A stretch of DNA of 64,000 nt, from positions 353,431 to 417,430 of the forward strand of contig NZ_JAJNEC010000006.1 in assembly GCF_021044425.1 (NCBI RefSeq), read 5' to 3'. This document shows, piece by piece, positions 7,589 through 17,535 of this stretch. Each line of letters begins with the position of its first letter. Position 1 is the stretch's first letter. The position numbers and the translations under genes were made by a program. The notes beneath the pieces were generated by a model. The model saw only the letters and a program-made list of their open reading frames with translations. It was not told where the DNA came from and did no database searches. The DNA is from Niabella pedocola (lineage in GTDB: Bacteria > Bacteroidota > Bacteroidia > Chitinophagales > Chitinophagaceae).

Positions 7589-9352
7589 TCAATACCCATA
7601 GTCCTGCGTGATCTTCGGATTTGCGTCGATCACCGGTTGCGGGATGGGTAACAGCTCACTGTGATTGGCTTTGTACAGTTGGGCTACGTTGGTGACCCAG
7701 GCCGCAGTGATGGATCGTGTCCAGTTAACCCGGGTGTATCCCGTAGCACTGGAAGGGGAAGGCCGGTATAATGAATTGGCAAATACTACCTGCTGCGATC
7801 CCGGCAGGTAATACATATATTGCGGTATTTTATCATAAGGGGCCTGGAAGTTCATCAGCTTGGTGTAGTTATCTCGCACATCGCTTATTTTTTGGGCCAG
7901 CAGGTTCCAGCGGATCAGGTCATATTTGCGGACGCCCTCGCCTCCAAATTCAAAGGAACGCTCTCTCACCAGCGCATCAAAGAATCCCTGTTTATCGGAA
8001 GGAGTGGTACCGATGCGGCTTTCATTTCCTTTGAACCCTCTTTTCCGTACCTCCTCAAATGCCTGTATGGCATCGGCCGTAGGACCGTTATTGAGTTCGT
8101 TTTCGGCTTCGGCAAACATCAGCAATACATCTGAAAAACGCAGGATCGGCCAGTTAATACCGGTGGCCTGTATCGCAGATGTCAATGCCGGCGTGATCCA
8201 GTCGGAACGGAATTTTCCACTGGTCATATTTACCAGGGTTTGCACCGTTTTTGAATTGTCCGCGTTGTTGTAGTATGGAGCGCAGGTTACATCACGGCGG
8301 GTGTCGGTAGAATCAAATGAATAAAAATATACCGGAATCACCCGTACGGATCCGTTGCCCAATAACGCCGTATTTCCCGGGATGTAAAAGCGCGGCCCAT
8401 CATAGTATCCCAGCTTGCTGTCTACTTCACGGGCCATGGCCACTTCAAACAGCACTTCTCCAAACGGATCAATTTTATACGCATCGATACCGTCTTTAAA
8501 CACCGATTGAAAGCTGGGGTTTAGCGTATGCTGGTCTCTGTGCTGCAGGAGGTCATAACATTCATCCCGCGCAATTTTATAGTAATCGAGGTAATCGGGC
8601 TTTCGTTCCATCGTTCCGGACCGGCGCAGGGCATAACCGCCGCGGAATAATGCCAGCCGCGCGCGCAGGGCTTTAACGGTGCCCTTGGTAATGCGTTCAT
8701 CAGCGGCTACGGCCTTGCGCCAGGGTACCAGCTCCTCGGCCTGTTTCAGATTGGCCAGCAGGGTATCGTAAATAATATCCCGGTCTGTTTTACCCAGGAA
8801 AAGGTCGGCCTGGTCAATAGAGGGAATAAAGGGTGCCGGTACATCGCCCCAGTTACGGATCAGTTCAAAGTAAAACTGTGCCCGCAGGGTGAGTGCTTCC
8901 CCATGCAGTCTTCTAAGCTCCGTTTTTTCGGCATCCGTTCCGGTGTTGTACAGTTCCATGGCCGGAATATTTTTAATACAGATATTCGCGCGTTCAATGC
9001 CCGAATAAAGCTGGTTGAATGGTTGCAGCAACTGTGCGTTGGTGGGCTGAAGGTTGTACCGCGAAAGATCGCGGGAGCTATTGTCCGGCGCAGAAGCGTT
9101 GGTAACACCGATCATCTCATCGTTGTCATAAGGATACATCATGCTCAGCCGGCTGCCATAGCCCTGGTCTCCCGCCAGCTGGTCATATGCACCAAGAACG
9201 GCACTGCGGGCGTTTACTACGGTACTGAAAATATATTTTTCACCAAATGCCGATTGGGGTTCCAGCGTCAGGTACTTTTTGCAGGAGGCCAGCAGCAGTG
9301 CTGCAACACCAAAGAACAATATGAAAGAACGTTGTTTTGTCATAATCAACAT
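7589..9352 (-). CDS. SusD/RagB-family nutrient-binding outer-membrane lipoprotein
   Basis: A 587-residue SusD-type surface lipoprotein that caps its SusC partner and binds glycan at the cell surface. It has a lipobox (LLLASC) shortly after the start and SusD hallmarks: an N-terminal ANICIKNIPAM/LRAQFYFELIRNWGDVP helical segment and a C-terminal RERSFEFGGEGVRKYDLIRW segment. Two nearby starts exist, at 9352 (MLIMTKQ) and 9343 (MTKQRS); the latter gives the more usual signal peptide. It begins 3-12 bp after the susC stop and shares its transcript. Substrate is unknown, but the amino-sugar and esterase genes nearby suggest an acetylated glycan. Confidence 0.93.
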   Translation of the reverse strand: MLIMTKQRSFILFFGVAALLLASCKKYLTLEPQSAFGEKYIFSTVVNARSAVLGAYDQLAGDQGYGSRLSMMYPYDNDEMIGVTNASAPDNSSRDLSRYNLQPTNAQLLQPFNQLYSGIERANICIKNIPAMELYNTGTDAEKTELRRLHGEALTLRAQFYFELIRNWGDVPAPFIPSIDQADLFLGKTDRDIIYDTLLANLKQAEELVPWRKAVAADERITKGTVKALRARLALFRGGYALRRSGTMERKPDYLDYYKIARDECYDLLQHRDQHTLNPSFQSVFKDGIDAYKIDPFGEVLFEVAMAREVDSKLGYYDGPRFYIPGNTALLGNGSVRVIPVYFYSFDSTDTRRDVTCAPYYNNADNSKTVQTLVNMTSGKFRSDWITPALTSAIQATGINWPILRFSDVLLMFAEAENELNNGPTADAIQAFEEVRKRGFKGNESRIGTTPSDKQGFFDALVRERSFEFGGEGVRKYDLIRWNLLAQKISDVRDNYTKLMNFQAPYDKIPQYMYYLPGSQQVVFANSLYRPSPSSATGYTRVNWTRSITAAWVTNVAQLYKANHSELLPIPQPVIDANPKITQDYGY

Positions 9353-9355
9353 GTA

Positions 9356-12300
9356 TTACAGTGAAACATTTACGCCAACAATATAAACTTTACTCCGGGG
9401 ATAGGCCGAATAGTCCACACCCGGCGTTACAGGTGTTGCCCGCCGGGTATTTACTTCCGGATCATAACCGGAGTAACCTGTGAGCACGGCCAGGTTGTTG
9501 ACCGTGGTATAAATCCGCAGGCTTTTTAGCCGGATCCGGCGGGCCACCGTTTCCGGAAGCGTATAGCCAAGGGTGATGTTATTGATCCGGAGGAATGAGC
9601 CGTCCTCCATTGCCCATGAAGTAGGATACCATGCACCGGAACCGCTGATAGGGATCCAGAGTTTGGCGTTCTGGTTGATGGCTGCCAGCTGGTCGGGCGC
9701 AATACCTTTTACAACCTGTTGACCGGATTCGGTCACCACCTGTTGGATCACGTTGCCATTAGCGTCTACAGTGCGCCAGCGGTCTTTCATAATGGCCAGG
9801 GAATTGGTATGCGACCCATAGCCGTTGGTGAATTCGATCTTATTAGCGTTATAGATCTTATTGCCATATACAAAGTTCACAAATATACCCAGGTCAAATT
9901 GTTTATAGGTAAACCGCTGGTTCATGCCCCCGGAAAATTTGGGATTGGCATCGCCGATGACTGTTTTATCATTTTCATCAATAACATGGTTGCCATCCAG
10001 GTCTTTCAGTTTCATCCATCCCGGCTGGGCCGTACCAATGACGCCTGATACATTGGTAACCCCGTCTTTCAATGTATACACGCCGGATGCCGCATCATAA
10101 TTAAAATCGTTCACCGTATAAAATCCGTCGGATACATAGCCGTACATGGTTCCCAGCGGTTGGCCCACTTGTACAATATAGTCTGCGGGCTGGCCGGATA
10201 TGCCAAAACCCGAATTGTAGAACTGGTGATCCAGTCCGGTGGCCAGGCGTTCGATCCGGTTCCGGTTGAAGGCGATATTAAATGCCGCATTCCAGGTAAA
10301 GTCGGGCTTTTGTATGGGACTGCCGCTCAGTTGCAGTTCAATACCGCGATTGGAGATATTGCCCACATTTTGCAGTTGTGTAACATATCCCGATGAGGAA
10401 GCAATGGGCACATCGATGAGCAGGTTGTTCACCGTGTTCTTATAAACATCGGCGGTCAGCTGCAGCCTGTTTTTAAAGAGTGAAAGATCCAGCCCGATAT
10501 TGCGCGATACGGTGGTTTCCCAGGACAGGTTCTTGTTGGGAAGATTTTCTACCCTGTAGGCTGGTACCACCTGTTCATTGAGCGCATATTTTGCGGAAGG
10601 ACTGAAAATATTCATATAAAGATAATCGTCGATCCGGTTATTACCGGTGGCCCCGTAACTCACGCGGAGTTTTAAGTCTGAAATGACCGTACTGTTCTCC
10701 AGGAATGCTTCCTTCGAAATCCGCCAGGCAAGCGCGCCTGCGGGGAAGTAACCCCATTGACGACCGGGTGCAAATTTGGAGGAACCATCTGCCCGCAGGC
10801 TGAAGTTGGCGAGGAATTTATCTTTATAAGCGTAGTTGATCCTGGTAAAAAAGGAAACAAGGTGGCTTTCATAACTGCCGGATTGCGGGTAAGTAGGCAC
10901 AATGGTGCCGATGCCCTGCTGATTCAGGGCTTTTTCGGCGGAGATGCCTACCGGGAAGTTTTTCAGTTGCAGATCAGTACTCCTGGCTTTTACATTGTAA
11001 AATTCATTCCCCAGCAACGCATCAATGCGATGATCGGATGAACGGGAATTGGTGAACGTAAGCACATTTGAATTGGAAAGATTGTAAACATTATTGTTGA
11101 GTACCCCTGTCATAGGCATGCTGGCCCCCTGTACACGGGCTTTTGAGGTAATATAATCGTAGAAGGTATTGTAGGTTTGGGTATTATAATTTACACCCAG
11201 CGTGGACTTAAAAGAGAACTGTTTGTTGAAGATATAATTGGCATACCCGTTCAGGTTGGTGATGGTATTGAGCTTCTGACTGTATTGGGCATTGCTGAGC
11301 TGGATGGGGTTAATGATACCTAATGCATTTCCTGCGTTGGTTTCATCATAATAGGCTTCGTCCAGGTCTTCCGGCGACAGGTTGTTGAGCATGAAGGGCC
11401 GGTATTTTACCGTGTGCCGTAGCAGGTTGTACGTGGAAGCCCCCGCATCGGAAGTGCCGGCGCCATCAATACGCTGATTGGTGTACCGTACATTGAATCC
11501 TACTTTTAAGGCGTTGCTTACCCGCGTATCCATCCGGAAGGTAACCAGCTTCCGGTTGAAGCCGGAATTCAGCATTACACCGTCTTCGCCATTGCTGGTC
11601 AAACTCAGGTTGTATTGTGTGGCCTTGGTGCCTCCGGAAATACCTACGTTGTGGGTTTGCATCAGCGCATCATTGCCAAAAGTGCGTTCCTGCCAGTTGA
11701 TGAAGGGAACGGATTGATACACGCCCAGGCTGTCCCAGTTCCCATAGATATTGCGGAACGATTGCTGGGCTTCATCGGTAGCCCTGCTTTTCTCGTACTG
11801 AAGCATCACGAAATCATATGGCTGCAATACGGGCAGCTCACTGGCCAGTTTTTTGAGCCCGATAAACCCGTTATAACTCACCACCGGTTTGGTTTCCTTG
11901 CCGCCTTTTGTGGTAATGATGACAACGCCGTTTGCTCCCCTGGCTCCGTAAATGGAGGTGGCAGAGGCGTCCTTCAGCACATCCACGGATTCGATGTCCT
12001 GGGGCGACAAGCCAGAGAGACCACCCTCCACCTGCACACCGTCTACAATATAAAGCGGTGAAGCGTCCTGGGTAATGGATCCGTTGCCTCTTATTTTGAT
12101 CTGCACATCGGCACCGGGCGCGCCTTCCGAAGTGATGACCTGCACCCCTGCAAGTTTGCCGGTAAGCGCTTCAGCGAGTGAGTTTACGGGTATATCTTTC
12201 AGGTCCTTGCTGGTAATGGAGGATACGGATCCGGTAAGGTCTCGCTTTTTTACGGCAGCATAGCCGATCATGACCACCTCATCCATCTCGGCGATGTTTC

Positions 12301-12595
12301 TGGAAAGTTTAACCTGGAGCGTGCGCTCGTTGCCCACCGGCACCTCCTGGGCGGCATATCCCACATGTTCTATCAGCAATAAGGGTTCCGAGTGACCGGC
12401 CGGAATCTGGAGAACGAATTTTCCGTGGGTATTCGTTTGCGTACCCATCGCCGTTCCTTTTAGCAGAACAGTGGCTCCTACAAGCGGGGTATTACCGGCA
12501 GAATCCGATATAACGCCGCTGATGCTCCGGTTGTCCTGTGCCTGGGCAAATAAAAAACTAAAACTTATTAAAAGCAGTACTACGATTCTTTTCAT
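9356..12595 (-). CDS. SusC/RagA-family TonB-dependent outer-membrane transporter
   Basis: A 1079-residue TonB-dependent importer. It has a signal peptide (MKRIVVLLLISFSFLFAQAQ), a carboxypeptidase-regulatory-like domain at about residues 24-100, a plug with the SusC signature (VDVLKDASATSIYGARGANG) at about 205-225, and a long 22-strand barrel. It lacks the STN domain found in the 32809 paralogue, so control by a FecR/sigma pair is not expected. It is divergent from a secreted SGNH esterase, and a perfect 24-bp palindrome lies between them, so LacI-type control is more likely. Confidence 0.95.
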   Translation of the reverse strand: MKRIVVLLLISFSFLFAQAQDNRSISGVISDSAGNTPLVGATVLLKGTAMGTQTNTHGKFVLQIPAGHSEPLLLIEHVGYAAQEVPVGNERTLQVKLSRNIAEMDEVVMIGYAAVKKRDLTGSVSSITSKDLKDIPVNSLAEALTGKLAGVQVITSEGAPGADVQIKIRGNGSITQDASPLYIVDGVQVEGGLSGLSPQDIESVDVLKDASATSIYGARGANGVVIITTKGGKETKPVVSYNGFIGLKKLASELPVLQPYDFVMLQYEKSRATDEAQQSFRNIYGNWDSLGVYQSVPFINWQERTFGNDALMQTHNVGISGGTKATQYNLSLTSNGEDGVMLNSGFNRKLVTFRMDTRVSNALKVGFNVRYTNQRIDGAGTSDAGASTYNLLRHTVKYRPFMLNNLSPEDLDEAYYDETNAGNALGIINPIQLSNAQYSQKLNTITNLNGYANYIFNKQFSFKSTLGVNYNTQTYNTFYDYITSKARVQGASMPMTGVLNNNVYNLSNSNVLTFTNSRSSDHRIDALLGNEFYNVKARSTDLQLKNFPVGISAEKALNQQGIGTIVPTYPQSGSYESHLVSFFTRINYAYKDKFLANFSLRADGSSKFAPGRQWGYFPAGALAWRISKEAFLENSTVISDLKLRVSYGATGNNRIDDYLYMNIFSPSAKYALNEQVVPAYRVENLPNKNLSWETTVSRNIGLDLSLFKNRLQLTADVYKNTVNNLLIDVPIASSSGYVTQLQNVGNISNRGIELQLSGSPIQKPDFTWNAAFNIAFNRNRIERLATGLDHQFYNSGFGISGQPADYIVQVGQPLGTMYGYVSDGFYTVNDFNYDAASGVYTLKDGVTNVSGVIGTAQPGWMKLKDLDGNHVIDENDKTVIGDANPKFSGGMNQRFTYKQFDLGIFVNFVYGNKIYNANKIEFTNGYGSHTNSLAIMKDRWRTVDANGNVIQQVVTESGQQVVKGIAPDQLAAINQNAKLWIPISGSGAWYPTSWAMEDGSFLRINNITLGYTLPETVARRIRLKSLRIYTTVNNLAVLTGYSGYDPEVNTRRATPVTPGVDYSAYPRSKVYIVGVNVSL

Positions 12596-12902
12596 TCATG
12601 GTATATTTTGATAAATGAATAACCCGGTAAGGACGTTGGGATGATTACCCGACTGGCAACCACGTTCCTGGTTAATGGCTCGCTCAATTTTAAATAAAAC
12701 CCGTTGACCGGAGCAATGCGTTCTATTCAGAGACAAGATAGATCTTTTTGTTTCAGATCGGCAACACAGTGCTGCTAAAAATTAATGGTATCGTTATCGA
12801 TAACGATACCGGTGATATTTTTGGGTGTTCCTTTCAGATTTGGTATATAAAGAACTACATTGGCTTATATTTCTGCAATCATTGATCACAAAATCTTCTC
12901 GT
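12596..12902. promoter_or_regulatory. Divergent promoter region between susC and the SGNH esterase
   Basis: A 307-bp non-coding region serving susC to the left and the esterase to the right. It contains the LacI-like palindrome at 12787-12810. On the esterase side TATATTTC at 12866-12873 resembles the Bacteroidota -7 box (TAnnTTTG), with a TTG at 12840-12842; the spacer of 23 bp is longer than usual. No -7 box could be picked on the susC side. Confidence 0.4.
12787..12810. promoter_or_regulatory. Perfect 24-bp palindrome, probable LacI-family operator
   Basis: Each half reads GGTATCGTTATC on its own strand, giving full dyad symmetry. The first 14 bases (GGTATCGTTATCGA) match 12 of 14 with the site at 18381-18394 in the nag promoter region. 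The regulator encoded at 21033-22043 is the only LacI-family gene in the window. The site is centred between susC (start 12595) and the esterase (start 12903). Confidence 0.6.
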
Positions 12903-13664
12903 ATGAAAAAAAGAATCCTTGCGTTATGCCTTGTTGTATTGCTGTTCGCATTTAAGGAACAAAAAAAGATCACCATCTATTCCATCGGAGATTCTACGAT
13001 GTGTGATTATGACCAGCGGTACCTGGATGGCTTTGGCGGTGAAGGGTATCCCATCCGTGGCTGGATGCAGATGATGCCGCAATTCTTTACAGACCAGGTA
13101 ACCATTCACAATATGGCCCGGAGCGGTAGAAGCTCAAAGAGTTTTAAAGATGAGGGCTGGTGGCAAAAAGTAATTGATGCGGTAAAACCGGGTGACTATA
13201 TGTTTATTATGTTCGGGCCCAATGATGAAAAACCAGACACGCTGCGACACACGGATCCACAGACCACCTATCGCCAATACCTGGTAGGTTATATTAAAGA
13301 AACGAGAGCAAAGGGCGGAATACCGGTGTTGTTTACTTCTATTACCCGCAGAAAGTTTGATAAAGAGGGGAAGGTGTTGCCCGATACGTTTGAACCGTAT
13401 GCGGCGGAGGTACGGAAAATTGCAGCAGAGATGAAAGTGCCGTTGGTTGACCTGAATGTAAAATCGAAGGCGCTGGTGCAACAATACGGTCCCGAAGATT
13501 CAAAGAAACTGTATCTGTATATTGAGCCGGGAAAGTTTACCAAGCTGCCGAAGGGGCGGAAGGACGATACACATCTCTCCGGCGAGGGAGCCACTGAAAT
13601 TGCAGGCCTGGCAAAGGCGGGTTTGAAAGAATTGAAGCTACCGGTAGCAAAGTACCTGAAATAA
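12903..13664 (+). CDS. Secreted SGNH/GDSL esterase, rhamnogalacturonan acetylesterase-like
   Basis: A 253-residue secreted hydrolase expected to remove O-acetyl groups from a polysaccharide. The ATG at 12903 is chosen because it gives a basic N-terminus and hydrophobic signal (MKKRILALCLVVLLFAF). SGNH blocks are visible: block I YSIGDSTM with nucleophile Ser at about residue 31, block II around MARSGRSSKSF with its Gly, block III FGPNDEK with its Asn, and block V DDTHLSGEGA with the Asp-x-x-His pair (about 221/224). The family resembles rhamnogalacturonan acetylesterases (CE12-type), but true substrate is uncertain. It diverges from susC across a LacI-like operator. Confidence 0.85.
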   Translation: MKKRILALCLVVLLFAFKEQKKITIYSIGDSTMCDYDQRYLDGFGGEGYPIRGWMQMMPQFFTDQVTIHNMARSGRSSKSFKDEGWWQKVIDAVKPGDYMFIMFGPNDEKPDTLRHTDPQTTYRQYLVGYIKETRAKGGIPVLFTSITRRKFDKEGKVLPDTFEPYAAEVRKIAAEMKVPLVDLNVKSKALVQQYGPEDSKKLYLYIEPGKFTKLPKGRKDDTHLSGEGATEIAGLAKAGLKELKLPVAKYLK

Positions 13665-13676
13665 GCGAGCGGTGAT

Positions 13677-14160
13677 GGGCCACAAAGGCACAAAGCCGAA
13701 AAGAAACACAAAGGCTTTTTCGGGCCACAGAGGCGCTGAATTTTGTATGCACAGTTCACATGGACGATCTTCATGAATAGGTTTCTGGTACTAAACCTTC
13801 TGTATAAAACTGTGTCATCTGTGAGCTCTGTTGAGGGCCACGAAGGCACCAGGTCGCTAAGAAGCACGAAGATTTTTAAGCGGTCGCGGAGGCGCTGAAT
13901 TTTGTATGCACAGTTCACATGGACGATCTTCATGAATAGGTTTCTGGTAACTAAACCTTCTGTATAAAACTGTGTCATCTGTGAGCTCTGTTGAGCGCCA
14001 CGAAGACACCAGGTAGCTAAGAAACACAAAGACTTTTTGGGGCCGCGCAGGCGATAAATTTTGTACGCACAGTTCACATGGGAAATCTTCAGCGATGTAT
14101 TGCCGGTACAAAACCCTTCTGTGTAAATCTGTGCCATCTGTGAGCAATCTAAACAGATGG
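13677..14160. repeat. About three tandem copies of a 159-bp direct repeat
   Basis: The same marker (AGGCGCTGAATT, AGGCGATAAATT in the last copy) recurs at 13731, 13890 and 14049, exactly 159 bp apart. Copies 1 and 2 are nearly identical over the whole unit; copy 3 is more diverged. Each unit has a CACAAAGGC/CACGAAGGC-rich half and a CACAGTTCACATGG ... CTGTGTCATCTGTGAG half. Open frames on the minus strand here are repeat translations, not genes. The block fills the 504-bp gap between two convergent genes. Confidence 0.85.
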
Positions 14161-14168
14161 CGGCACCG

Positions 14169-16247
14169 TTATTTAAACCGCATCACCACCAGATCATACA
14201 GCGCCAGCCGCGGCACGGTAAAATAAAGCATTCCTTTTTCCTGCCGGAAAGCCGGTGTGTTGGTGGTTTTGCCGTCGGGACTTAATACCGTTACCTGCTG
14301 TATCTTTTTCCCAATCGGTATTTTTAATATAACCTTGATGTTTTCCACGCCCGTGTTTTTGTAATTGAAGTTCACCAGATGCAGCAGCAGGCGGTTCTGC
14401 TGTTCCTGTTTGACCAATTCCATGGTCACCGTTTCAGGAGCTTCTACCTGTAATGACAGGTCATCACCGGAGGCCCATTGAACTGCTGCTATCAGCTGTT
14501 GATGGTTTTTGGCAAGCCGGAACAATTTCCCGGACATTGCTGCCATGGCGGGTTTCGGTTGGGAGGGAATGACTTCCGGCAGGTAGCAAACCCTGCCTTT
14601 GCCAACTGCCCGCCGTTGTTCTTTTACGGCTAAAACAGTCTCCGGTGTACTACGGTTGTGCCATTCCGGTGCCTGTACGCCAAAAAGATCGTAAAGACCG
14701 AAGTTGTCTTTCCGTTGATGCCAGCTGGTGTATAAGGAAGTATGCTCGGTGGCAATAAGGCCGCCGCCTTTACGCACAAAATCGCGGATGCGTTCCTGCT
14801 GTTCATCGGTAAGACATTCCTGGTCTGCCAGTACCAGTACCTTATAGCGCTCCAGGTTTTTTAACTGTTCATCAAAAATAATATCAAACGGGATCCTGCC
14901 CTGGATAAGGCTTTGTTCAAAAAGAAAGGTACTTTGATAAGGACGGTCGTTGTTAAAAGCCATTGTATGAAAGGTATGCAGCACGGCCACATCGGCAATG
15001 TTCTTGGTATGACTATAATACCCCACATGCTCACGGAAAAACTGTATATAATCTTTTTGATCGGCTGATAGTTCCAAAGGCAACCGGTGGTTACCACCTT
15101 CCATTTCTTCCTGGCCTCCGATCAGGCCGATGCCATCACGGTTATAAGCCAGTATCTCTGCCATTTTTAATTTACTGTCGCTGGTATTGGTAAACACCCG
15201 GTTATCCAGGGTGCGCGCCATTTTAAAGGTCCGGATCTTGGAAAGCAACGTACCGTCTGCCGTGAGTTCCGTATGTTCCCCTTCCGTCCAGAAATAATTG
15301 GTATGCGCCAGGATGCGCGGAAAATCAACACTCTCATTCCACATCGCATTACGCCCATCGAGTCCGTGCGGATTGCATTCTACAGCCACTTCAGGATTCA
15401 GGCTCCGGATGTATTGGGCCATTTCCCCGTAGTAATCGGCCAACCGCTGGCAACGGAAATCAGTCCACTCCTGTGCCAGCGGATCATGCAGGATGCTGAT
15501 ATTTTTTGAATAAGCAGGCGGCTCTACATAATCTACATTACTAAAACCGAGCCGTTGTTTGCGTTGCTCGGGCGTATATTTTTTGCGTAAAAATTCCCGG
15601 AACTGTTCCACCGCCAGCGGATGATAAAAAACCGGGGCGATAGCCTGTATAGACGAATTGTCGAAATGGATCAGGTCTGCTTTCAGGTCCTCAATGGCAA
15701 TTTTTAAAACCCGTTTAATATAGGCCTTATACCCCTCATGCTGAAAGTATACCAGTTTGCGGAAGGTTTGGCTGCCATAGGTGACGGCCTGTCCCATATA
15801 AGGGGGTACAATCCAGTTGGCTGCTTCCGGTACTTCGGGCAGAAAGGTTTCATAAGGCATGGTGGCGCCTACATATACACCCACTTTCAGCCCGTATTTT
15901 TTGCAAAGCGCTGCCAGCTTCCGTGATGCATCTATCTCCTCTTTTTCGGCATCGAGTCCAAACCCTTTGTAAAAAAAAGCCATCACCATCGTGGCGCCCA
16001 TTTCCTTGTATTTTTTTACCTGAACTTCGGTGGAGGCCTTTTGGTACACGCTATCCATCCATACGGGATTGGCACCCACCCGCCGACGGAAGGTTGGTTT
16101 TACATCCCAGTTGCCGATCATGATCACCGGGAAGTCATCGGCCCATTTGGGCTCGGCCTTTTGCACCGGTGGCGATGACTGCGTGAGGGCTTTAAACGAT
16201 AATAATATTCCGACTGCTGTACAAACCAGCCTCAATCGTTGTTTCAT
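14169..16247 (-). CDS. Secreted glycosidase-like protein, TIM barrel plus GATase-like domain (GH42/GHL6-like)
   Basis: A 692-residue secreted protein. The start at 16247 is chosen because it opens a signal peptide (MKQRLRLVCTAVGILL); the frame extends 85 codons upstream without a secretion signal. Residues about 60-400 look like a glycosidase TIM barrel (GATMVMAFFYKGFG, KADLIHFDNSS, VAVECNPHG). Residues about 450-580 look like the trimerisation/GATase-like domain of GH42 beta-galactosidases (DIIFDEQLKNLERYKVLVLA, RDFVRKGGGLIA). The C-terminal part resembles a beta-sandwich. Substrate is unknown. It is the last gene of a nagB-led minus-strand operon. Catalytic residues were not assigned. Confidence 0.65.
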   Translation of the reverse strand: MKQRLRLVCTAVGILLSFKALTQSSPPVQKAEPKWADDFPVIMIGNWDVKPTFRRRVGANPVWMDSVYQKASTEVQVKKYKEMGATMVMAFFYKGFGLDAEKEEIDASRKLAALCKKYGLKVGVYVGATMPYETFLPEVPEAANWIVPPYMGQAVTYGSQTFRKLVYFQHEGYKAYIKRVLKIAIEDLKADLIHFDNSSIQAIAPVFYHPLAVEQFREFLRKKYTPEQRKQRLGFSNVDYVEPPAYSKNISILHDPLAQEWTDFRCQRLADYYGEMAQYIRSLNPEVAVECNPHGLDGRNAMWNESVDFPRILAHTNYFWTEGEHTELTADGTLLSKIRTFKMARTLDNRVFTNTSDSKLKMAEILAYNRDGIGLIGGQEEMEGGNHRLPLELSADQKDYIQFFREHVGYYSHTKNIADVAVLHTFHTMAFNNDRPYQSTFLFEQSLIQGRIPFDIIFDEQLKNLERYKVLVLADQECLTDEQQERIRDFVRKGGGLIATEHTSLYTSWHQRKDNFGLYDLFGVQAPEWHNRSTPETVLAVKEQRRAVGKGRVCYLPEVIPSQPKPAMAAMSGKLFRLAKNHQQLIAAVQWASGDDLSLQVEAPETVTMELVKQEQQNRLLLHLVNFNYKNTGVENIKVILKIPIGKKIQQVTVLSPDGKTTNTPAFRQEKGMLYFTVPRLALYDLVVMRFK

Positions 16248-16336
16248 ATGCCTGTAATTTTTTATCAAGGAGCTCCGGCCTGACGGAGCATATATTTTAT
16301 CGGTGAACACTGCGGCAAATAAAGTAACCGCTGCCC

Positions 16337-17530
16337 TTATTCCTTTATAAGGATCATACCCGATCCGGGTTGCAGCTGCAATGTTTTTTGTTTTAAGGAA
16401 CCGTTTAAGGTTTTCCAGTGGCCCCCGGGAACAGCAATGCGCGCTGTATCCTGCGGAGAAGGGTTCACGTAAACGATTCCATTTTGATACCGCCGGGTCC
16501 ATACCTGCTGTACCGGATGCGCTTGCTCAACCGGAGCACCTATACTAATATCCAGCTCCGGCCGGTAATGAAACTCCTGGTAAATGGCTTTCTTTTCAAA
16601 GCCGGTTACGGCCAGCAAACTTTGTGGTCCGCGCAGCAACAGGAAGTTGGCGATCACCCATTCAATTTGCGCGGGATCTGCCTGGTCCATCGTGCCACGG
16701 ATCTGGTTAATGGATATATATCCTTTTGAAGGCACTATCCGTTCTAAAATAGTACGCTGCCATTCCCAGGCCTTGCCCGTTATGTTTTTGCCGGTATGCG
16801 TAAAACCATTTTCGTCCAGCCAGATGTCGGCGCCCTGCATCATGCGCAGCACCACATCCATTGGCGCGCTGGAGGCCTTAATATTGGCGGCAACAGCTAC
16901 TCCCAGGGGATGCAGCTGGTCGGCAAGAAACTGAATCCAGCTGATCATGCTTTGCTGGAATGCCGTATCATTTTTTTTACCGGTATAAAGCTGCTCCCAT
17001 TTTCCATTTACAAAACGGCCGGCGGCTCCCGGCCAGTTGCCCAGGTCTACATTGTCCATTGCTACTACGCGGTAGCCCTTTTGCACCGCCGGTAGTATAA
17101 ATTCGCTGAGATAATATTGCCTTACAGCCGGGTTGGAAACATCCAGGGGAACGAGTCCGCCAAAGTCATAAATATAACCATAGGCCGGTGTTGTTTGGTC
17201 TGCCTGGTAAAGGATCCAGTCCGGATGATTTTTTTTATACCATTCGATATCGCGCTTGCGGTCAGGGTTGCGTACTGAAGGAAAGTACCGGCTGGCCACA
17301 ATGTTACCGGGTTGTTTTGGATGACCGGAGCCCCAGATAAAGTATACCTTGTTACGATGCTGAAGATATACCGATGGATCCGGAACACCTCCGTCAAAGA
17401 TCTGCGCCAGCGGCAATCCGTCGGCAGGAATGGCCCCCAACGGCCGGTTGGCGGCGGGTTGCGCATGCACCGATACTATGGTCGATGCAATAGCCAGTAA
17501 CAGTAGGATATGGCGGATCCGGCCCGGCAT
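16337..17530 (-). CDS. Secreted putative glycoside hydrolase (GHL15/GH114-like TIM barrel)
   Basis: A 397-residue secreted protein with a signal peptide ending near VSVHAQ. The core shows TIM-barrel features of hypothetical glycosidase families related to GH114: a YIYDFGGLVPLDVSNPAVRQ segment, MDNVDLGNW at about residue 160 with candidate catalytic Asp residues, GVAVAANIKAS, and DIWLDENGF with a further Asp/Glu pair. A small C-terminal beta domain follows. It starts 5 bp after the nagB-like stop, so the two are co-transcribed. GH114 members cut alpha-1,4-polygalactosamine; that activity is only a hypothesis here. Confidence 0.6.
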   Translation of the reverse strand: MPGRIRHILLLLAIASTIVSVHAQPAANRPLGAIPADGLPLAQIFDGGVPDPSVYLQHRNKVYFIWGSGHPKQPGNIVASRYFPSVRNPDRKRDIEWYKKNHPDWILYQADQTTPAYGYIYDFGGLVPLDVSNPAVRQYYLSEFILPAVQKGYRVVAMDNVDLGNWPGAAGRFVNGKWEQLYTGKKNDTAFQQSMISWIQFLADQLHPLGVAVAANIKASSAPMDVVLRMMQGADIWLDENGFTHTGKNITGKAWEWQRTILERIVPSKGYISINQIRGTMDQADPAQIEWVIANFLLLRGPQSLLAVTGFEKKAIYQEFHYRPELDISIGAPVEQAHPVQQVWTRRYQNGIVYVNPSPQDTARIAVPGGHWKTLNGSLKQKTLQLQPGSGMILIKE

Positions 17531-17535
17531 CTGTT

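Noticed and set aside
13289..14147. Minus-strand open frames of 282 and 96 codons
   Set aside because: They translate the 159-bp repeats (recurring LTDDTVLYRRF-like segments) and overlap the SGNH esterase gene; no family features or start context.
13677..14160. Possible CRISPR array
   Set aside because: The repeat unit is 159 bp with no short conserved repeat separated by unique spacers, and no cas genes are near.
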